NCBI GenBank assembly: GCA_003235475.1
Contig: QJWC01000116.1
Span: 1 to 64,000, forward strand
Reading direction: 5' to 3'
DNA: 64,000 nucleotides
From: Acidimicrobiia bacterium
Lineage (GTDB): Bacteria > Actinomycetota > Acidimicrobiia > Spongiisociales > UBA5794
This document shows positions 26,607-33,791 of the stretch, piece after piece. Below the pieces are notes generated by a model, which saw only the letters and a list, made by a program, of their open reading frames with translations, was not told the DNA's origin and did not search any database. The translations under genes and the position numbers were made by a program. Each line of letters opens with the position of its first letter. The first letter of the stretch is position 1.

Positions 26607-27965
26607 GTGTCGGACGGCGGCACACCCGGACCACGCGGCCTTCGGTTGGTGCACATTGCGCCCCTTGTCCCGCTGCTCATCATTTCGGCAGTTGCGAGCA
26701 GGCACATCCTCGACAACTCCTTCCTGTGGCACATCAGAGCGGGATCCCACCAGATCGACATCGGCAGGGTCCTGACCGAGGATCCGTTCTCGTTCCGTAC
26801 GGTCGGTCAAGCGTGGCGAACACAGTCGTGGCTCGCTGAGCTGCTCTACGCGTGGCTCGAATCGCTCTTCGGCTCGCTCGCGTGGGTGAACTGGATGACC
26901 TTCGTCACCGCCGGCCTCGTCATGCTGTTCGCTGGAATCGCCGTCTACCGCAACGTGAAGTCTCCCGTCGTGACGGGTTTCGTCCTCGTGGTGACGGCAT
27001 GGCTCATGGGGCCGTTCGTGCAGCCGAGACCGGTGATCTTCTCGTTCCTCCTCCTGGCAATGCTCGTCGTCGTGTTGCAGCACCGCGAGACACTCGCGTG
27101 GGCGGTCATCCCGATCATCTGGTTGTGGGCAGGGATCCATGGGTCGTGGGTGCTCGGCGGTGCCCTCGTCTTCCTCGAGTGGATCCGGACGAAGGACCGC
27201 AAGCTGTTGTTCGCGGGCGCGGCTGCGGGGCTCGCGACGCTCGCGACGGCCCACGGGTTCGGTACCTGGGAGATCGTGCTCGACTTCTTCAGGTCCCGTG
27301 ATGCACTCGCTCTGATGGAGGAGTGGAAGGCTCCCGAGTTCGGCGACGTCGTCCAGGCGCCCTATTTCTTGGTCATGGTCGGACTGATCGTGGCCGGCAT
27401 CCGCGGGAAGGTTTCGATTCGCGATCTCATCGTGATCGTGCCGTTTCTGTTCTTCGGCCTGACATCGAGGCGCGCCGTCGTTCCCGCAGCCATCATCCTG
27501 ATTCCGTGGGCGGCGCTCTGCCTTCCCGAGCTCAAGCCGTCGAACCTCCGGTTCGGGAAGCCCCTCGTCGTGGCCGGGATGACGGCTCTGGCCGTCCTCG
27601 CAATATCCCCGATGTTCATCGCACCGCTTGGTGTGCTCGACAGCGAACGGTTCCCGAGCAGGGCGATCGTCGAGGCGATGGGCTCCGACAGGGCCTTCCA
27701 CGACGACGCGTCTGGCGGGTATCTGATCGCAGCCGAGTGGCCCGAGCGGCTCGTGTATGTCGATGATCGCGCGGAGCTCTTCGGTGTCGACGGCCTGAAG
27801 CCGTTCCACGACATCAGGGCTGGCAAGTACGCGGAGGAGTTCGAGAAGTGGGGCATCGACGTTGCCCTGGTTCGTCCCGACTGGGACCTCTACGACCGGC
27901 TGACCGAGGACGGCTGGACCATCAGGCTCGAGGACGAGTACTTCGCGGTCTTCGAACGCCCGTAG
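26607..27965 (+). CDS. Polytopic membrane protein of the tad locus, glycosyltransferase-C-like
   Basis: A 452-residue membrane protein with about 10 helices, starting at a GTG 6 nt after tadC. Near the N-terminus, NSFLWHIRAGSHQID followed by EDPFSFRTVGQAW and SWLAELLYAW resembles a widespread family of uncharacterised membrane proteins whose first loop reads D-x-W-H-x-x-x-G ... DPFS; these look like GT-C type glycosyltransferases. The C-terminal soluble region (SERFPSRAIVEAMGSDRAF, then GIDVALVRPDWDLYDRLTED) also fits. A role in modifying pilin or lipid-linked sugar is inference from context only. Confidence 0.65.
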   Translation: MSDGGTPGPRGLRLVHIAPLVPLLIISAVASRHILDNSFLWHIRAGSHQIDIGRVLTEDPFSFRTVGQAWRTQSWLAELLYAWLESLFGSLAWVNWMTFVTAGLVMLFAGIAVYRNVKSPVVTGFVLVVTAWLMGPFVQPRPVIFSFLLLAMLVVVLQHRETLAWAVIPIIWLWAGIHGSWVLGGALVFLEWIRTKDRKLLFAGAAAGLATLATAHGFGTWEIVLDFFRSRDALALMEEWKAPEFGDVVQAPYFLVMVGLIVAGIRGKVSIRDLIVIVPFLFFGLTSRRAVVPAAIILIPWAALCLPELKPSNLRFGKPLVVAGMTALAVLAISPMFIAPLGVLDSERFPSRAIVEAMGSDRAFHDDASGGYLIAAEWPERLVYVDDRAELFGVDGLKPFHDIRAGKYAEEFEKWGIDVALVRPDWDLYDRLTEDGWTIRLEDEYFAVFERP

Positions 27966-27970
27966 GGGGC

Positions 27971-27988
27971 ATGGGTCGAATGACCCAT
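27971..27988 (+). terminator. Hairpin between the membrane-protein gene and flp1
   Basis: Perfect 7-bp arms ATGGGTC and GACCCAT around GAAT, six bases after the stop codon, followed by only a short CAAGTTT. It may be a weak terminator or an mRNA-stabilising end that lets the pilin genes be expressed at a different level. Confidence 0.4.
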
Positions 27989-28052
27989 CAAGTTTCCCCG
28001 AAAACTGCCGTTAAACGGGGTACGGATCGCCTTGTACGTAGGAGGTACAGAG

Positions 28053-28229
28053 ATGCTTCGTCTTTGGACGGCCTTCCAGAGCCGCATGGTACGAGATGAA
28101 GAGGGTGCCAGCATGGTGGAGTACGCCTTGCTCGTCGCGCTCATCGCAATCGTCGCAATCTTGGCAGTGACCGCAGTCGGTAAAGCTGTCTCGAGCAAGT
28201 TCGAAACCGTCAGCTCCTCGCTGGGTTAA
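28053..28229 (+). CDS. flp: Flp-type pilin 1 (intact)
   Basis: A 58-residue class IVb Flp pilin. The N-terminal leader carries MLRLWTAFQSRMVRDEEGA, a processing site before SMVEYALLVALIAIVAILAV (the conserved Glu and Tyr of Flp pilins), and a short tail ending SSLG. GGAGG lies 7 nt before the ATG. The sequence GGATCGCCTT upstream is repeated before the other two copies. It is the only copy with a normal stop. Confidence 0.95.
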   Translation: MLRLWTAFQSRMVRDEEGASMVEYALLVALIAIVAILAVTAVGKAVSSKFETVSSSLG

Positions 28230-28241
28230 GAACTCGACACA

Positions 28242-28277
28242 AACAAGACCGGAGGGAGGGGTGCACTGCGCTCCTCC
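28242..28277 (+). terminator. Possible attenuating hairpin after flp1
   Basis: GGAGGGAG can pair with CTCCTTCC (8 bp with one G-U) across a loop, without a T run. Partial termination after flp1 would reduce transcription of copies 2 and 3. In copy 2 the 5' arm has been deleted. Confidence 0.35.
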
Positions 28278-28662
28278 TTCCCGGCGTCTGCTCCGGAGAG
28301 GTCGCACGCTGAATGAGTCGCAAGACCTATGGGATCCTGCGGACGGGTGCGTAGATTCCGAAGTGGATCGCCTTTACCCAGGAGGTACAGAAATGCTTCG
28401 TCTTTGGACGGCCTTCCAGAGCCGCATCGTACGGGATGAAGAGGGTGCCAGCATGGTGGAGTACGCCTTGCTCGTCGCACTCATCGCAATCGTCGCAATC
28501 CTGGCCATTACCGCCGTCGGTAAGGCCGTGTCCGTTGCACTCCTCCTTTCCGCGTGTGGGCGTCGACGAGCCTCGTCGAATGAGCCGCCGGGCCTATGGG
28601 CACCTTGCGTCAACCTGCGTACATTGCAAGACGGATCGCCTTGTAAACCAGGAGGTAGAGAA

Positions 28663-29052
28663 ATGCTTCGTCTTTGGACGGCCTTCCAGAGCCGCATCGT
28701 ACGGGATGAAGAGGGTGCCAGCATGGTGGAGTACGCCTTGCTCGTCGCACTCATCGCAATCGTCGCAATCCTGGCCATTACCGCCGTCGGTAAGGCCGTG
28801 TCCAGTCACTCGGCTAACCCGGGTCGACACAAACCAACCGGAAGGGAGAGCGCTGGTCGCTCTCCCTTCTTCCTTTTCAGGGCCGACCCGTTCAGGCGCG
28901 AGCTACCAGTCGCGGTCGAGTCCGAGCTTCATCGCTTCGACCACGGCTTGCGCCCTGTCGTTCACGCCGAGCTTCTCATAGATCGATGCAAGGTGGTTCT
29001 TGACGGTCTTCTGGGAGATGTACAGCTCGTCTGCGATGTCCCTGGTTCCTGA
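28663..29052 (+). pseudogene. Flp-type pilin 3, tail frameshifted
   Basis: It has its own GGAGG and ATG. The DNA from 28660 to 28803 is identical to 28390-28533 of pilin 2 (144 nt without a mismatch). After GKAVSS the frame reads HSANPGRHKPTGRES and does not stop until 29052. In another frame the same bases read QSLG followed by TAA, matching the SSLG end of pilin 1, so a small frameshifting deletion has put the tail out of frame. A good terminator follows at 28841, so most mRNA would lack a stop codon and be a substrate for trans-translation. Confidence 0.7.
28841..28877 (+). terminator. Rho-independent terminator of the tad/flp operon
   Basis: Perfect 12-bp stem GAAGGGAGAGCG / CGCTCTCCCTTC with loop CTGGT, followed by TTCCTTTT. 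It separates the operon from the convergent response regulator gene. Confidence 0.85.
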
Positions 29053-29538
29053 GATTCCCTGGACCAGGCATCGGAGCACGTCCCGCTCACGGTCGGTGAC
29101 GGTCTCGGCGCGAACAGAGAGCGTCGGAGCCCTGTAGCGGTCGAGAACGTCGTCCTCGGCCTCGAACAGGTTGACACCATCGTGGGCAGCGCGAATCGCT
29201 GCGGCGAGGTCCGGAAGCGGCAGGCCCTTCGACAGGAAACCCCGAGCGCCAGCGTCCCGGGCCGCCTTCTCGTATTCGTCGGCCGTGTGCATGGTGACGA
29301 CGAGCGTCGGTGGCGGATCCACGAGCTTCGCCACCGCAGCGAGGCCGGACATACCCGGCATTTCGACATCGACGAGCAGTACATCGGGCTCGTACGTCTC
29401 GACGCCGCGTGCGATGTCCGTTCCGTCGGTGAGCGTCGCGACGACGGAGATGTCGGGCAGGCTGTTGAGGGCCTGCCTGAGGCCGTCGAGCATCAACTGG
29501 TGATCGTCGGCTATGAGGACCTTCAGGGGAGTGTTCAC
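28903..29538 (-). CDS. NarL/FixJ-family response regulator
   Basis: A 211-residue two-domain regulator. The receiver has the acidic pair in VLIADDHQLM, phospho-Asp in VLLVDVEMPGMSG, and Lys in GFLSKGLPLPD. The LuxR-type helix-turn-helix at the C-terminus reads VTDRERDVLRCLVQGISGTRDIADELYISQKTVKNHLASIYEKLG. The start is the GTG at 29538 that overlaps the kinase stop by 4 nt; an in-frame GTG at 29553 is inside the kinase and less likely. Targets are unknown; the neighbouring tad operon is a candidate by position only. Confidence 0.93.
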   Translation of the reverse strand: MNTPLKVLIADDHQLMLDGLRQALNSLPDISVVATLTDGTDIARGVETYEPDVLLVDVEMPGMSGLAAVAKLVDPPPTLVVTMHTADEYEKAARDAGARGFLSKGLPLPDLAAAIRAAHDGVNLFEAEDDVLDRYRAPTLSVRAETVTDRERDVLRCLVQGISGTRDIADELYISQKTVKNHLASIYEKLGVNDRAQAVVEAMKLGLDRDW

Positions 29539-31040
29539 GACGTTCCGCTCCACGACACGGAGACCGTTGTTCCCCTACCGGGGGCGGATGTCACATCGAA
29601 TTCGGCCCCGATGAGCTGTGCTCGTTCTTTCATGCCAACGAGACCGTAGCGATCGTCCGTTGCGGACGAGGGATCGAAGCCCCGACCGTTGTCGGTCACG
29701 GCGATCGTGCCGCCCTCCACGCCGACTCTCCCTGTGACCTCGATGACGGTGGCCCCAGCGTGTTCGACGGCGTTGCGGAAGGCCTCCGTGAGGAGCCCGG
29801 AGAGCTCGGCCGCGACGGCTGGACGAGGCGGCACTCGTTCCTCGATGTCGACGACGACGGTCGGTCCGTCCGCATCCACCTCGGCAACGAGGGAGTGGGC
29901 GCGCTCGACGAGGGACGTGGTGCGGTCAGCGCGCAGGTCCTGGACCCGCGCCCTCACGACGTCGACGAGCCGCGTGACATTGCTGCGGGTGGCCTCGAGC
30001 GTGCGCTGGTCCTCCTCGTTGAGGTGATCGCCCATCAGCAGCATGTCGAGTGTGAGCCCGACGCTCGCAATGGAAGGGGCGATGTCGTCGTGGAGCTCGC
30101 GGGCCAGACGGACGCGCTCGCGCTGGATCGTCAGCCCTGCGAGTTGCTGCACCATCTCGTCGTTTTCGATTGCAAGCCCCACCGGCACGATCGAAGCCTC
30201 GATCGCGGCCCGCTGGCTCGGTGAGAGGGGGCCCTCGTCCATCCAGAGGTCCAGCCTGGCGAGCTCGCCTGACGCAGTACCGATGACGAAAACCTCCGCT
30301 GGTTCGGACTCATGCGACCCGCCGCGATGGGCGAGGGTAACATTGCCCTTGCCGACGATCCGGCAGTCGGCCATCGGAAGCACGACGCCAATGTCACGGA
30401 GGGCGTTCTGGGCGGAGGCGACGGCGTTCACCTCCGGTGCGTTCGCAACCCTGAGGAGATCCTCGAGCAGCTCGTGCGTCTCCTCGAGCCGTGCGCGACG
30501 TCCCTCGGCCGTCTCGCGGGCAAGCGACAGGTCCTCGGCACGCTCGACCTCGGAGAGCAGGGCTCGTTGAACCTCGCTGAACGCGATGGCGGTGATGACG
30601 TAGATGGTGGGGAGCCGGATGTAGGCCTCGATGCTCACGGAGGACTCCGTCGACCACAACGCTGCGAAGAGCCCACCGATCGAGACGGCAGCGACCGGGA
30701 CCGCCGCTGCGGCCCCGCCGCCTATCGCAGCAAGGAAGATCGAGCCGACGGGCATGACGACGAACCCGCTCGCTGTGCCGTCCGTCAGTGCGATCGCGAT
30801 GGAGTAGAGCACGACGCTGAAGGCGAGCAAGGCCAAGCCGCGCCGCTGCGTCCCCGCGAAGGGGACATCGACGACGACAGCAACCGCCACGCCGACCGCC
30901 ACGAGGAGGATTGCGATCGACGCCGACGCGTCCACGGGTCCGGCGATGATCGTCGCGGCCGTTCCGAGCACGAATCCACCCACGTGGACCACGTTCGACG
31001 TGACCTTGAGCCGCTGCGCCCATTCACGTTTTCGTGTCAC
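29535..31040 (-). CDS. Two-component sensor histidine kinase (HisKA_3 type)
   Basis: A 501-residue kinase. The N-terminal half is a membrane domain with about six helices (residues 15-165) and no large extracellular loop. A GAF-like or linker region (about 190-300) leads to the dimerisation/phosphoacceptor motif LARELHDDIAPSIASVGLTLDML, with His in ELHDD, and an HATPase_c domain with LLTEAFRNAVEHAGAT, VTDNGRGFDP and YGLVGMKERAQLIG. The GTG start at 31040 is 6 nt from a TACCCT hexamer on the minus strand. It is co-transcribed with its regulator and divergent from coaE. Confidence 0.93.
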   Translation of the reverse strand: MTRKREWAQRLKVTSNVVHVGGFVLGTAATIIAGPVDASASIAILLVAVGVAVAVVVDVPFAGTQRRGLALLAFSVVLYSIAIALTDGTASGFVVMPVGSIFLAAIGGGAAAAVPVAAVSIGGLFAALWSTESSVSIEAYIRLPTIYVITAIAFSEVQRALLSEVERAEDLSLARETAEGRRARLEETHELLEDLLRVANAPEVNAVASAQNALRDIGVVLPMADCRIVGKGNVTLAHRGGSHESEPAEVFVIGTASGELARLDLWMDEGPLSPSQRAAIEASIVPVGLAIENDEMVQQLAGLTIQRERVRLARELHDDIAPSIASVGLTLDMLLMGDHLNEEDQRTLEATRSNVTRLVDVVRARVQDLRADRTTSLVERAHSLVAEVDADGPTVVVDIEERVPPRPAVAAELSGLLTEAFRNAVEHAGATVIEVTGRVGVEGGTIAVTDNGRGFDPSSATDDRYGLVGMKERAQLIGAEFDVTSAPGRGTTVSVSWSGTS

Positions 31041-31046
31041 GCCCGC

Positions 31047-31056
31047 AGGGTACAGT
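31047..31056. promoter_or_regulatory. Bidirectional promoter: overlapping -10 boxes for coaE and the histidine kinase
   Basis: Plus strand TACAGT (31051-31056) ends 7 nt before the coaE ATG; minus strand TACCCT (31047-31052) ends 6 nt before the kinase GTG. The two hexamers share the TA at 31051-31052, and only 23 nt separate the two start codons. Both mRNAs would be leaderless. Confidence 0.55.
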
Positions 31057-31063
31057 CGGCGCC

Positions 31064-31663
31064 ATGCAGGACGATGAATCCCACCGCGCAGGCGCGCGGG
31101 TGCTTGTGGGAGGGGGAATCGGCGCTGGCAAGTCCTCAGTCGTCGAGATGTTTCGGCGCGCCGGCTTCCACGTGATCATCGCCGACGACATCGGGCGAAC
31201 CGTTCTCCAGCCGGGCACCGAGGCCGTTGCGATCGTCGAGGAACGATGGCCGTCGGCGGTGAAGGACGGCGAACTCGACCGCGGCGCGCTCGCCACGATC
31301 GTGTTCAACGACCGCGGTGAGTTGGCCACGCTCGAGGCGATCACGCATCCGGAGATCAAGAGGGCGATCGATGCCGAGTGCGAGGCCCACCTCGACGACG
31401 ACATCGTCATCGAGACCCCGGTTGCGAATCTGATGGGGGATGCGGGTTTCCTCAAGGTTGCCGTGGTCGCTGCACCCGAGCTCCGCCTCGCGAGGTCAGT
31501 GACGCGCGGAGGCGCTCGGGCAGACGTCATGGCGCGCATGGGGATGCAGGCGTCTGACGCCGAGTGGTCCGATTGGGCCGATGTGGTGATCGACAACTCC
31601 GGTACCCCCGAGGAGCTCGAGTGGCGCGTCGTGCCGATCATCGAGGAAGTTCGCCGTGGCTGA
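31064..31663 (+). CDS. coaE: Dephospho-CoA kinase
   Basis: Last step of CoA synthesis. It has 199 residues with P-loop [16 protein letters not shown], the adenine/CoA region ADDIGRTVL, and [14 protein letters not shown] as in the family (HP motif). The ATG at 31064 is chosen over an in-frame GTG-type start at 31034 because it sits 7 nt after the -10 hexamer. The 3' end overlaps uvrB by 8 nt. Confidence 0.92.
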   Translation: MQDDESHRAGARVLVGGGIGAGKSSVVEMFRRAGFHVIIADDIGRTVLQPGTEAVAIVEERWPSAVKDGELDRGALATIVFNDRGELATLEAITHPEIKRAIDAECEAHLDDDIVIETPVANLMGDAGFLKVAVVAAPELRLARSVTRGGARADVMARMGMQASDAEWSDWADVVIDNSGTPEELEWRVVPIIEEVRRG

Positions 31664-33686
31664 GATGCGACCATTCGAGGTGGTGAGCGACTTCCAACCG
31701 AGCGGCGACCAGCCAGAGGCGATCGCAAAGCTCACGGAGGGCATCAGGAGGGGTGATCGCTTCCAGACACTGCTCGGGATCACCGGTTCGGGAAAGTCGG
31801 CAACGGTGGCGTGGACGATCGAGCAGGTGCAGCTCCCGACGCTCGTCCTCGCACCGAACAAGGCCCTTGCGGCGCAACTCGCGAACGAATACCGGCAGTT
31901 CTTCCCCAACAACCGCGTCGAGTACTTCGTGTCCTATTACGACTACTACCAGCCTGAGGCGTACATCGCGCAGTCGGACACCTACATCGAGAAGGAGTCG
32001 ACGATCAACGACGAGATCGACCGGCTCAGGCATGCCGCAACCGCGGCGCTCCTGACACGGCGCGATGTGATCATCGTCGCATCGGTCTCAGCCATCTACG
32101 GCCTCGGGTCGCCAGAGCACTACGAGGGACAGCTCCTGCGACTGGTCCGCGGTGTCGAGTTCCCGCTGTCGGAGTCCATCAAGAGGCTCGTGAACATCCA
32201 GTACGACCGCAACGAGGTCAACCTCACGAGAGGCACCTTCCGTGTCAGGGGCGACACCCTCGAGGTCTTCCCGAACTACGAGGAGACGATCACGCGCATC
32301 CAGTACTGGGGCGACGAGATCGAGCGCATCTCCCGCATGAACCCGGTGACCGGAGAGGTCATCGAGGAGATGTCCGAAGTGTTCGTGTATCCGGCGACGC
32401 ACTACGTCACGTCCAAGGAGATCATCGAGCGTGCGATAAGCGGGATCCAGGTCGAGCTCCAAGACCGGTTGGCGGCCCTCGAGCGCAAGGGAAAGCTGCT
32501 GGAGGCGCAGCGGTTGCGGATGAGGACCCACTACGACATCGAGATGATGAGGGAGGTCGGCTACTGCTCTGGCATCGAGAACTACTCGGTGTACCTCGAT
32601 GGGCGCGAGCCCGGTCAGGCGCCCTTCACCCTGCTCGACTACTTCCCGGACGACTTCCTGATGGTCCTCGACGAGAGCCACGTGACGGTGCCTCAGATCA
32701 ACGGCCAGTTCGCCGGCGACAAGTCGCGAAAGGACGTCCTCATCGAGCACGGCTTCCGTCTCCCGTCTGCGCTCGACAACCGGCCGCTGCGCTTCGACGA
32801 GTGGTACGACAAGGTCAACCAGGCCATCTTGCTCTCGGCAACGCCGAGCAACTGGGAGATGAGGGAATCGTCCCAGGTGGTCGAGCAGATCATCAGGCCG
32901 ACCGGGCTCATCGACCCTGAGGTCATCGTCAGGCCGACCAAGGGCCAGATCGACGACCTGGTCGGCGAGATCCAGTCGGCAGCAGAGAGCGACCAGCGCG
33001 TCCTCGTCACCACCTTGACGAAGAAGATGTCGGAGGATTTGACGGACTACCTCCTCGAGCTTGGGGTCCGCGCGCGGTACCTGCACTCCGACATCGACAC
33101 CCTCGAACGCGTCCAGATCCTCCGCGACCTGCGGCTGGGGGAGTACGACGTCCTCGTCGGCGTCAACCTCCTCCGGGAAGGCCTCGATCTCCCCGAGGTC
33201 GCGCTCGTGGCGATCCTTGACGCGGACAAGGAGGGCTTCCTCAGGTCCGGTACGAGCCTCATCCAGACGATCGGGCGTGCGGCACGAAACGTCGACGGCT
33301 CCGTGGTGATGTACGCGGACGAGGTGACCGATTCGATGAGGCGAGCCATCAGCGAAACCAACCGGCGCCGCATGAAGCAGCTCGAGTACAACGAAGAGCA
33401 CGGCATCGATCCGCAGACGATCCGCAAACGCGTGTCCGACATCCTGGAACTCGTGTCGTCCCGTGACGCGCCGTCGGTCGACCGCAGGGCGCGGGAACTC
33501 CGCAACCGCCAGCCACTCGACCTGACCACCCCGGATCTGAGGCGGCTGATCCAGAGCCTCGAGGACGAGATGCACGAGGCTGCCAAGGAGCTCCGGTTCG
33601 AGTACGCGGCGCGCCTGCGCGACGAGGTGAACGAACTTCGGAGGGAGCTGAAGGAACTCATGGACGGCGCGGTCCCCGCCCCGTAA
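31656..33686 (+). CDS. uvrB: Excinuclease ABC subunit B
   Basis: Nucleotide excision repair helicase-like subunit; 676 residues. Walker [14 protein letters not shown] (Ser where many have GSGKT), the beta-hairpin region [24 protein letters not shown] box [12 protein letters not shown] and motif [14 protein letters not shown] are present, and the C-terminal UVR motif ([23 protein letters not shown]) contacts UvrC. It starts with a GTG within the end of coaE. The UvrB family Thr/Ser change in Walker A is conservative. Confidence 0.97.
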   Translation: MAEMRPFEVVSDFQPSGDQPEAIAKLTEGIRRGDRFQTLLGITGSGKSATVAWTIEQVQLPTLVLAPNKALAAQLANEYRQFFPNNRVEYFVSYYDYYQPEAYIAQSDTYIEKESTINDEIDRLRHAATAALLTRRDVIIVASVSAIYGLGSPEHYEGQLLRLVRGVEFPLSESIKRLVNIQYDRNEVNLTRGTFRVRGDTLEVFPNYEETITRIQYWGDEIERISRMNPVTGEVIEEMSEVFVYPATHYVTSKEIIERAISGIQVELQDRLAALERKGKLLEAQRLRMRTHYDIEMMREVGYCSGIENYSVYLDGREPGQAPFTLLDYFPDDFLMVLDESHVTVPQINGQFAGDKSRKDVLIEHGFRLPSALDNRPLRFDEWYDKVNQAILLSATPSNWEMRESSQVVEQIIRPTGLIDPEVIVRPTKGQIDDLVGEIQSAAESDQRVLVTTLTKKMSEDLTDYLLELGVRARYLHSDIDTLERVQILRDLRLGEYDVLVGVNLLREGLDLPEVALVAILDADKEGFLRSGTSLIQTIGRAARNVDGSVVMYADEVTDSMRRAISETNRRRMKQLEYNEEHGIDPQTIRKRVSDILELVSSRDAPSVDRRARELRNRQPLDLTTPDLRRLIQSLEDEMHEAAKELRFEYAARLRDEVNELRRELKELMDGAVPAP

Positions 33687-33705
33687 TCGTGTCACACCCC
33701 TTCGG

Positions 33706-33711
33706 TACACT
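33706..33711 (+). promoter_or_regulatory. -10 hexamer TACACT of uvrA
   Basis: TACACT ends 11 nt before an in-frame GTG (33723) and 80 nt before the ATG favoured by family length. No LexA-like box (GAAC-N4-GTTC) was seen near it. Confidence 0.45.
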
Positions 33712-33791
33712 CGCTGCGCCTCGTGCGGGAGGGCTCCGAAGTCGAGAGCCCGATTCGCGAGGGGGCGCACAACGAGCGGAGTTTCGAGGAC

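Larger units (their letters stand above)
28393..29052 (+). pseudogene. Flp-type pilin 2, stop lost; frame runs on through pilin 3
   Basis: GGAGG and ATG are intact, and the core (residues 1-47, to GKAVS) matches pilin 1 with Ile for Met/Val changes. The tail and stop of pilin 1 are missing: the sequence joins directly to material that in copy 1 lies beyond the stop, and reads VALLLSACGRRRASSNE before continuing in frame into the start of pilin 3 at 28663. The predicted product of 219 residues would contain two pilin segments. The deletion also removed one arm of the hairpin seen after pilin 1. It could be a decaying copy, a real fused pilin, or an assembly error in a repeat. The last 150 nt run antisense to the response regulator gene. 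Confidence 0.7.

Noticed and set aside
25227-27809. 860-residue minus-strand open frame
   Set aside because: It is antisense to tadB, tadC and the membrane-protein gene, is full of His/Arg/Asp low-complexity sequence typical of shadow frames in high-GC DNA, and has no recognisable domain.
27966-28662. c-di-GMP riboswitch upstream of the pilin genes
   Set aside because: The conserved GEMM-I elements are not found; the upstream similarity among copies is explained by duplication of the pilin unit.
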